From positions 3,922,430 to 3,986,429 of the forward strand of contig NC_079898.1 of NCBI RefSeq assembly GCF_024868665.1: DNA of 64,000 bases, written 5' to 3'. Origin of the DNA: Triplophysa rosa. Its lineage: Eukaryota; Chordata; Actinopteri; Cypriniformes; Nemacheilidae. Each line of letters begins with the position of its first letter. Position 1 is the first letter of the stretch. The position numbers and the translations under genes are program-made. Shown piece by piece: positions 56,826 through 64,000 of this stretch. The notes below the pieces were generated by a model that had not been told where the DNA came from, made no database searches, and worked only from the letters and a program-made list of their open reading frames with translations.

Positions 56826-57943
56826 ATGTCCCGCTGTTCTCGTGGGTGCAACACACTCATCGAGGAGGGGGACGGACACGATGTCTGCTTCCAGTACGCT
56901 GGGGCAGATGTTGTNNNNNNNNNNNNNNNNNNNNNNNNNNNNNNNNNNNNNNNNNNNNNNNNNNNNNNNNNNNNNNNNNNNNNNNNNNNNNNNNNNNNNN
57001 NNNNNNNNNNNNNNNNNNNNNNNNNNNNNNNNNNNNNNNNNNNGCGAACAGCGAGGGTGATATGAGGATTACTGTGAGCGCTAATCCGTCAGCCACTGGC
57101 TCGCGGACCGTTCGCACCTCGTCTCGCTCGTCTGACCATTCCCCATGAGACGGTCCCACTGTCTTGTTCCTCAACCACGTATCGGAAACGGTACATGATG
57201 ATGAGATGTCTGTTACAGCATCGGAGGGTGACTTACTGGCATCAGACTCCGACGATTCCTTGAAGCTCCCTCCCTCGGGGGGTCGAGCTCAGGAAGAAGC
57301 GGACGTCGAAATGTCAGCCATGCTTTCCCGGGCCGCCGGCATTGGGTTGCGGTGCACCGCACTGCCTCTCCCAACGCCCGCGAATGGATACACGGTACCT
57401 CAGGCTTGAGAGCGCCTCCAAGCCGCACTCGCCCCCAGTGCTGTTTTCACCTGGAAGTGCATGAGGAACTTAGTACGACCTGGAACGCCCCCCTTCGACG
57501 CGTACACGTCAACAAATTCCATCGCCCTTTCTTCCCTCGATGGTGGGGCAGCTAGAGAATACGTCGATGTCCCCCAGGGGCTTGACCTAGAATCCCGTCC
57601 AAAGCACGTAGGCTTTTCGGCATCTGAGGTGTCGAGAGCTTACTCTGCTGCGGGCCAAGCTGTACCCTCTCTCCACGCTATGGCTATCCTGCAGGTCCAT
57701 CAGGCCAATGCGCTGAGAGAGCTCCACGAGGGTAAGACCGACCCAGCGCTTATGCAGGAACTCCGCGCCGTCACCGACCTCACTCTATGGGCGACCAAGG
57801 TGACCGCGCGGGCCCTGGGTCGGGCGATGTCCACACTTGTGGTCCAGGAGAGACACCTCTGGCTGAACCTTGCACAGAGGAGTAATGCCGAGAAAGTCCG
57901 CTTTCTTGACGCACCCATCTCAAAAAGGGGGCTTGTTTGGTGA
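56826..57943 (+). pseudogene. DIRS copy B gag-like ORF, interrupted
   Basis: It starts MSRCSRGCNTLIEEGDGHDV, with spaced cysteines suggesting a zinc-binding start. It is cut by the N run at 56915-57043. It resumes with DDEMSVTASEGDLLASDSDD (57200-57260) and, in another frame, the 57461-57943 core with ALRELHEGKTDPALMQELRA and SNAEKVRFLDAPIS. The core matches copy A. At least one frame change near 57410-57460 breaks it. Confidence 0.75.
56915..57043. other. Assembly gap (129 N)
   Basis: An unresolved run of N within DIRS copy B gag. Any frame through it is meaningless. Confidence 1.
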
Positions 57944-58589
57944 TACAGTCGAGCCTCCCCAGCCGCGAGTCGACCACCCTCTGGCCGCAGAGATCCCGAA
58001 AACCTGTCTGCTTCCCAGCAGCCCTGGTCCTCTTCGATGTCTTGCCGCGGCGGAAGCCAAAGCGGCCCTCATGGGAAGACCGCAGGGAGATCGAGAATAC
58101 CTTCGGGCCCGACCCCAGCCATTCCATCGCTGGTTGGTCGATCCGGGACGGTTCCTGCCCCGTCCCAACAGCCCACTTCTAAGAGTATTCTCTCTCTCTG
58201 GGCGTTTATCATAGCCGCTCTCACCCTCTACACGACGGTGTTCGGCAACTCGACGTTGCGTCACGGCGAGACCCAATGTCGAGGATAATCATCAGCCTAA
58301 GCTCTCTCATTCGATGGTGCGTTGTGCTACATCATCGCCAGGCAGGTAAAACTGCAGAGCCAATCTCCTCTCCGGGGGTCCCCCCCACGGCGAGGGATCC
58401 GCACTGCCAGCCATCGAACCACCCCCTAGCCTCCCTGTCTCGGTCCCTGGGAGCCTGACAAGAGCTTCCTAAACCGTCACGGTGACTACGGGATACGGTC
58501 CGTCTTGGCTACGCGATCCAACTCCTCAGACGCCCGCCCAAGTTTCGGGACATCCTCTCAATCTCAGTCAGAGGCAAGGATGCTCCCGT

Positions 58590-59135
58590 GCTTCGGGCCG
58601 AGGTCGCCACCCCTCTGGAGAGGAAGCGATCGTGCTCATCTCTCTAGCCGAGATGTTCAACGGGTTTTACAGCCCATACTTCATCGTCCCCAAAAAAGCG
58701 GGGGTCGCTAGATCTGCGTACCCTGAACAGGCACCTACTCAAGCTGCCGTTCAGGGTGCTCACGCAGAAGCACATCCTGGCATCTATCAGATGTCAAGAT
58801 GGATTCATGGCAATCGACCTGAATGACGCTTACTCTCATGTCTCGATTCTCCCTCGTCATCGCCCGTTGAGTCCTCCCTTTCGGTCTGTCCCTGTCCCCA
58901 CAAGTCTTCACGAAGATCGTGGAAGCCGCCCTCACTCCCCTCAGGGAGAGAGGTGTGCGGGTACTAAACTATCTCGACGACTGGCTCATTTGACACACTC
59001 GCGAGATCTGTTATGCAAGGGAAGCTAGGTAAATCGTGGACAATTGTCCATTCATATAGATTGCCATCGGTCGACTAGGCAGACGAAGGGCTCGTATACC
59101 TGAATTGGACGCCAAATTCTCGCTCACTCTTATGT
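58590..59135 (+). pseudogene. DIRS copy B reverse transcriptase remnant
   Basis: Frames carry EMFNGFYSPYFIVPKKAG, then MAIDLNDAYSHVSILPRHRP in another frame, and LNYLDDWLI near 58960-58985, followed by a stop. The final piece LDAKFSLTLMYY (about 59105-59140) matches the connection region. Frameshifts and a missing primer-grip segment make it inactive. Confidence 0.82.
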
Positions 59136-59339
59136 ATTATGATTGGGACTTTTTTCCCTTATCGGTGTTTAGGGGCCGTTTTCCCGGAGAGGCATTGTAC
59201 GGACACCACAAGGGGTGGCAAAGTGCTGCGGGCGTGGACCCTCGCGCCACAAAATGCCTATTCATCCCCTCACCACCTAATCTTCATCATCGCATCCACG
59301 AGGGGCCTTTCGCGTCCCCCTGACCACCTAACTCTGCCA

Positions 59340-59640
59340 TAGTCTTCCTCACGTCCGCAGCGCGCCTAGAGTTGGTAGTTTGCTGCCCCTTCCTGCCTAT
59401 TCGTGGCGCGACATCCAAAAGATGCCAAAACGTCTCGCTCGCCACCCTTGCGTCCGCAGCGCGCCTAGAGTTGGTAGTTTGCTGCCCCTTGCTGCCTATT
59501 CGTGGCGCAACATCCAAAAGATGCCAAAACGTCTCACTCGCCACCCTTGCGTCCGCAGCGCGCCTATAGTGGGTAGTTTGCTGCCCCTTGCTGCCTATTC
59601 GTGGCGCGACATCCAAAAGATGCCAAAACGTCTCCGCCCT
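59340..59640 (+). repeat. ~100-bp tandem repeat, three units
   Basis: Units of about 99-100 bp contain GTTTGCTGCCCCTTGCTGCC and CATCCAAAAGATGCCAAAAC. Open frames on both strands follow the repeat. Confidence 0.9.
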
Positions 59641-59654
59641 TCTTTCTCTCCCTT

Positions 59655-62600
59655 CTCGATTTCACTTCTCGACGAAGCCCTATCGGTATGACGTCGAGAG
59701 TCACATGACGCAACTTTCTGTAATGTTTCGGGCTCCTGGGGCCTCCGCGGCCCGTACGGGAGCCTCTGACACCTGCAACATATCCTATTTCTCTCATAGG
59801 TGGCTATCGTACGATGACCCCGGAACGGCCAGGGAGTCTTCAAGTGACCCAGATTCAAATTCTATAGCTCCTCGCGGCCCCCTCATTCGGTTCCCAGAGT
59901 TTGAAGTCGGTACGGCCTCATTATGTAATATATTGCACGTTTTGGGGACGTTGTGGGCCATTTATTTTTCTGGAATATTTTCTGTGATTTTTTGTGAGCA
60001 CTTGCCGTACAGCGAGGGGCATGGGCTTCGAATATGTGATGCAAGAGGGTGTGACGAACTAGCATTCGAAGCCCCAAGGTTTTTGTACAAAAATAAAGCA
60101 GAATATTGCTGAAAATGCTGGTCAGAGATTTATTTCTGTGAAAAGTGCATTTGTGTAACACGTGAGCATTTTGACAGCCTGAAGTGTGCAATATACCTAT
60201 ACGGGGTGCTTCTAGGATACATATATGTAGGTTTGTCACAAGAAAATGGGTTTACAGTATGAAAAATTGACCGTTTACAGCATTGTCCACCGTTAGCCTA
60301 ACTGGCTACTGTCAAATAAGTTACGACTGGGACTTCCGGTGGTTTTCTGAGTCACGGAAGTCCCAGTCGTAACTTATTTGACAGTCGGTCGGTAGGCTAC
60401 TAATGTACAAAACACTTTTCACACAAGAAAAAGCACTAGAAAATGTTCCCTAGGTTCACAGTAAGCCACCTCTCGGTATGTGAAACAGGGCCTAACAGAC
60501 TACCAGAATATAAAGTTTGGGGCCCCTCGAGTCCCCGTGGGCCAACGGGGCTCGCCGACACTCTTAACTCTATCCCATTCATTTTCATAAGCTCTACGAG
60601 TGGACAATAGGGTGGAGGACAGAATGGTCTGATCGACCCGCAATTCACGTATATGCTCTGTCACGGGGCCCTGGTCTGTTCTGAAAGTTCCTGCGCCCCT
60701 CGGACCCGTTGCCCTCATTTGCCCAAAAGACACAGCGCCTACATATAGGTTGCAGAATGTATGCTCTGGAATACAGGGGTCAAGGGTCAGGGTCTCAACT
60801 ACTCGGTACGGTATACGTGGGGGTCTCAAGCCGGGATATCGAGTACCGTGGTTCTCGATAACCTCGAAGTATCTTTTCTTGAAAAAGATTGAACCTTAAT
60901 TTTGTTCAGTTTGCTCATTCAAGAGGGTCTTTCAGGCTATGAAATGAAGAAGCCTGCATGAGAGACTTTGCAAACCGCACTATAAATCGTTTCCCTCGGT
61001 TCTAGAGAGCCACCCTCACGGTATGTTAAACAAGGGCCTACAGACTACTAGAATCTAAAGTTTGGGGCCCCTCGAGCACCCGGGGTCTGAACTGGGAGCC
61101 GCCGACACTCTTAACTTATCCCATTCGTTTTCATAAGCTCTCGATGGACAATTAGGGTTGCGGTACAGAATGGTCTGATCGACCGCAATTCATCGTATAT
61201 GTCTCGTCACGGGGCCCTGGGTCATGTTCTGGGGTTCCGCCCCTCGGACCACGTTGACCTCTCACTTTGCCCAAAAAGACACCAGCAGCCTACATATAGG
61301 TTGCGAATGTACGCTCTGAGAATACAGGGTCAAAGGGTCGTAGGGTCTTAATACTCGGATACGTATACGTGGGGGTCTCCCAAGCCGGATAGTCGAGTTC
61401 CGCGTCCGTAGATGCTTCCGGAGACAGATTTCCACCTGGAAAGCAACTGCCTCACGAGGCCTTCGCAGGCACAGTCCCCATAGAGATCAATGCGAGGGAG
61501 AGAGATGTATGAAAAATAATAAAAAATAATAAATTTAATATCCCGACCTAGCCCTCTCGGTATGTCTCGAGGGCCAACTGATGCACGTTTCTGTAAAGTT
61601 TCGGGCTCCTGGGGCCTTCGCGGGTGGTACGGGAGCCTCTGACACCTCAACCTATCCTATTATTTTCATAGGTGCCTATCGTACAGAGACCCCCGAACGG
61701 CCCCGGGGACTCCGAATGACCCCGATTCAAATTCGTAGCTGCTCGCCTGCTCCCCTCATTCGGTTCCCAAAGTTTGAAGTCGGTACGGCCTCTGTTATGT
61801 CTGATTGCACGTTTTGGGGACGTTGTGGGCCGTTTAATTTTTCTGGAATATTTTTTGTGATTTTCTTTGGCACTTTGCCGTACACCGAGGGGTACGGGCT
61901 TCGAGATATGTGGTGCGTGAGGGTGTGAAGAATCCAGCATTCGAAGCCCCGAGGTTTCTGTACAAGAATAAAGCAGAATTTTGCTGAAAATGCTGTTCAG
62001 AGATGTATTTCTGTGAAAAGTGCATTTGTAAGCAAAATAAGCATTTTAATAGCCTGAAGTGTGCAATATACCAATATGGGGTGCTTCTAGGATACATAGC
62101 TGTAGGTTTGTCATACAAAAGCTGTTTACAGTCTTAAAAATTGACCTTTTACAGTCACATGGCCCATAGAGATCAATGCGAGGGAGAGAGACGTATGAAA
62201 AATAATAAAAAATACTTAATTTCATAGCCCGACCTAGCCCTATCGGTATGTCGTCGAGAGCCACGTGACGCAACTTTCTCTTAGGTTTCGGGCTCCTGTG
62301 GCCTCTGCGGGCGTACGGGAGCCTCTGACACATGCAACCTATCCCATTATTTTCATAGGTGGCTATCGTACGATGAGCCCGGAACGGCCCCGGAGACTTC
62401 GAAATACCCCGATTCAAAATCTATAGCTACTAGCGGCCCCCTCATTCGGTTCTCAGAGTTTGAAGTCGGTACGATCTCGTTATGTACTCTATCGACCCTG
62501 TTTGTGGAGGTTGTGGGCCGTTTATTTTTTGGGAATATTTTTTGTGATTCTTTTTCGAGCACTTGCCGTACAGCGAGGGGTACGGGCTTCGGGTATGTAG

Positions 62601-62805
62601 TGCGTGAGGGTGCGTCGAAATAGCATTCGAAGCCCCAAGATTTTTGTACAAGAATAAAGCAGTTTTTTGCTTAAAAAACTGGTGAGAGACTAATTTCTGT
62701 GAAAAGTGCGTTTGTATGCAAAATAAGCATTTTAATAGCCTGAGCTGTGCAATATACCAATGCGGGGTGCTTCTAGGATACACATCTATAGGTTTGTCAT
62801 AAGAA
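59655..62805. repeat. Satellite-like block of ~600-bp repeats with interspersed duplicates
   Basis: Three diverged copies of about 570-615 bp lie at 59655-60245, 61545-62115 and 62190-62805. They share GTTTCGGGCTCCTG, CATTCGAAGCCCC and GGGTGCTTCTAGGATAC. Between the first two, another pair of about 440 bp is repeated (60430-60870 and 60980-61400), with AAAGTTTGGGGCCCCTCGAG and AGAATGGTCTGATCGACC. Many small indels separate the copies. No protein family is recognised. Confidence 0.8.
60308..60385. repeat. Perfect 31-bp inverted repeat (hairpin)
   Basis: The arms 60308-60338 and 60355-60385 (ACTGTCAAATAAGTTACGAC onward) are exact reverse complements, with a 16 base loop. A second, near-perfect copy lies at 62871-62944. 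Confidence 0.95.
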
Positions 62806-62870
62806 AGTTGTTTACAGTCTAAAAAATTGACTGTTTACAGTATTGTCCACTGTAAGCCTACGAGACTACT

Positions 62871-62944
62871 GTCAAATAAGTTATGACTGGTACTTCCTGT
62901 GGTTTTGCCGAGTAACAGGAAGTGCCAGTCGTAACTTATTTGAC
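62871..62944. repeat. Second hairpin of the same family
   Basis: The arms of about 30 bp (GTCAAATAAGTTATGACTGG onward) pair with two differences, both of which leave G:T pairs in RNA. Confidence 0.9.
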
Positions 62945-62974
62945 GGGTCCTCATAGGTAGCTAATGTACACACC

Positions 62975-64000
62975 ATTTTTAAGCTTCTGGAGCACATCTA
63001 TGAGCCTTAATGCACATCATTGTGAAGGGCTGTGACTCTCATACACTCTACTGTAGGATTAAGCCATATAACTCCTTACTTAGGCTTATAATGACCCTTA
63101 ATAGGCTTTGTCCATTATTTACCTATGAGGGTCCCATTAAATAAGTTACGAATGTACATGCCACACGTAACACTTTTGGCACGGCTCCCATAAGTAGCTA
63201 ATGGACACACCACTTTTAAGTTTCTGGAGCACAACTGTGAGCCTTAATGCACGTCATTGTGAAGGGCTAAGCCTCTCATACACTCTACTGTTGGTTAAAG
63301 CTATATATCTCCCTACTTAGGCTTATAATTACCCTTAAAAGGCTTTGTCCATTATTTACCTATGAAGGTCCCATTAAATAAGTTACACATGTATTGTCCG
63401 TTATAAACCTATGTGAGCCACATCAAATAAGATACACATGTATATACCATTTTTGAGCATAATAACCATGTTACAAAGCTGTAATAAACAGGTAATTGCC
63501 AAACTGAGTCACACACACTTTTGAAATGGCCTCCCATAGGTAGCTAATGGACACACCATTTTAAAGCTTCTGGAGCACATCTGTGACCTTAAATGGACGT
63601 CATTTACACAGTAGAGTGCCTCTTATACACTCTATTGTTGGTTTAAGCCATATAACTCGTTGCCAAGGTTAAATAATGACCCTTAATAGGCTTTGTCCAT
63701 TATTTACCTATGAGGGTCCCATTAAATAAGTTACACATGTATTGTCATTTTGAGCATAATAACCATGTTACAAAGCTGTAATAAACAGGTAATTGCCAAA
63801 CTGAGTCACACACACTTTTGGAACGGCTCCCATAGGTAGCTAATGGACACACCATTTTAAAGCTTCTGCAGCACATCTGTGACCTTAAATGGACGTCATT
63901 TACACAGTAGAGTGCCTCTTATACACTCTATTGTTGGTTTAAGCCATATATCTCATTGCCAAGGTTAAATAATGACCCTTAACTAGGCTTTGTCCATTAT
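62975..64000 (+). repeat. Diverged tandem repeats, variable unit length
   Basis: At least four units share AAGCTTCTGGAGCACATCTG, AGGCTTTGTCCATTATTTAC and CCCATTAAATAAGTTAC. Starts near 62975, 63205, 63555 and 63845 give unit lengths of about 230-350 bp. The array runs off the window end. The AAATAAGTTAC motif is also the hairpin arm core. Confidence 0.85.

Larger units (their letters stand above)
56457..59135 (+). mobile_element. DIRS-type retrotransposon, copy B (truncated, with assembly gap)
   Basis: The 5' inverted repeat begins TTCCCTTTCTGTTAGTCTC, as in copy A's ends. It keeps the box around CCGGGTATAAAAG that copy A's coding-side repeat has lost. Gag and part of the RT follow on the + strand. 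The copy stops after the RT at about 59135; RNase H, recombinase and 3' repeat are missing. Confidence 0.85.

Noticed and set aside
56552..57148. 198-aa frame across the N run
   Set aside because: It includes 43 unknown residues from the assembly gap and joins unrelated frames of DIRS gag.

Overview
The window looks like teleost genomic DNA, most likely from a cyprinid (carp or barb type), and is dominated by transposable elements. The organism call rests on a spliced vertebrate receptor gene, a fish-type tRNA-derived SINE, L2-like LINE ends, DIRS, Tc1, hAT, Harbinger and Ty3/Gypsy elements of types common in cyprinids, and low overall GC. No bacterial-style gene, operon or CRISPR array was seen.

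The only host gene recognised with confidence is a hypocretin (orexin) receptor, hcrtr2-like, on the + strand. Two of its exons are present, at 12798-12976 (179 bp, TM2 to start of TM3) and 26863-27106 (244 bp, TM3 to extracellular loop 2). They have matching splice sites and phases and are separated by a 13.9 kb intron full of transposons. The first exon and the TM5-TM7 exons were not found, so the window probably starts inside intron 1 and runs into intron 3 or beyond.

Layout. 1-4017: AT-rich DNA, a palindromic MITE and two solo LTRs. 4018-10032: a decayed DIRS retrotransposon (minus strand: gag, RT/RNase H, tyrosine recombinase) with inverted terminal repeats and an internal complementary region. 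10142-11711: an intact Tc1-like DD37E transposon. 12798-27106: the receptor exons and intron, with LINE fragments, a short LTR element, a 3.3 kb hAT holding a large palindrome, a TIR element with telomere-like repeats, a Harbinger-type MITE, and a tandem duplication interrupted by another hAT. 28645-30120: second copy of the telomere-repeat TIR element. 30491-40962: a 10.5 kb structure bounded by inverted terminal sequences and inverted arrays of a ~166 bp satellite. It holds an LTR element with a 33 bp minisatellite, a 2.2 kb hAT and possible minus-strand exons. 41853-46604: LINE remnant, broken Harbinger transposase and an LTR remnant. 47997-52898: a Ty3/Gypsy chromovirus with intact gag and pol but a truncated 5' LTR. 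52937-56457: a long palindrome with a hAT inserted at its centre. 56457-59135: a second broken DIRS copy with a 129 bp assembly gap. 59340-64000: satellite-like repeats with hairpins.

The most notable observations are the inverted-satellite-bounded element, the hAT at the exact centre of a palindrome, Tf1/sushi-like self-priming signatures shared by three different LTR elements, and non-autonomous LTR elements whose interiors are tandem repeats with codon-multiple periods. All calls were made by eye from the sequence. No database search was run.
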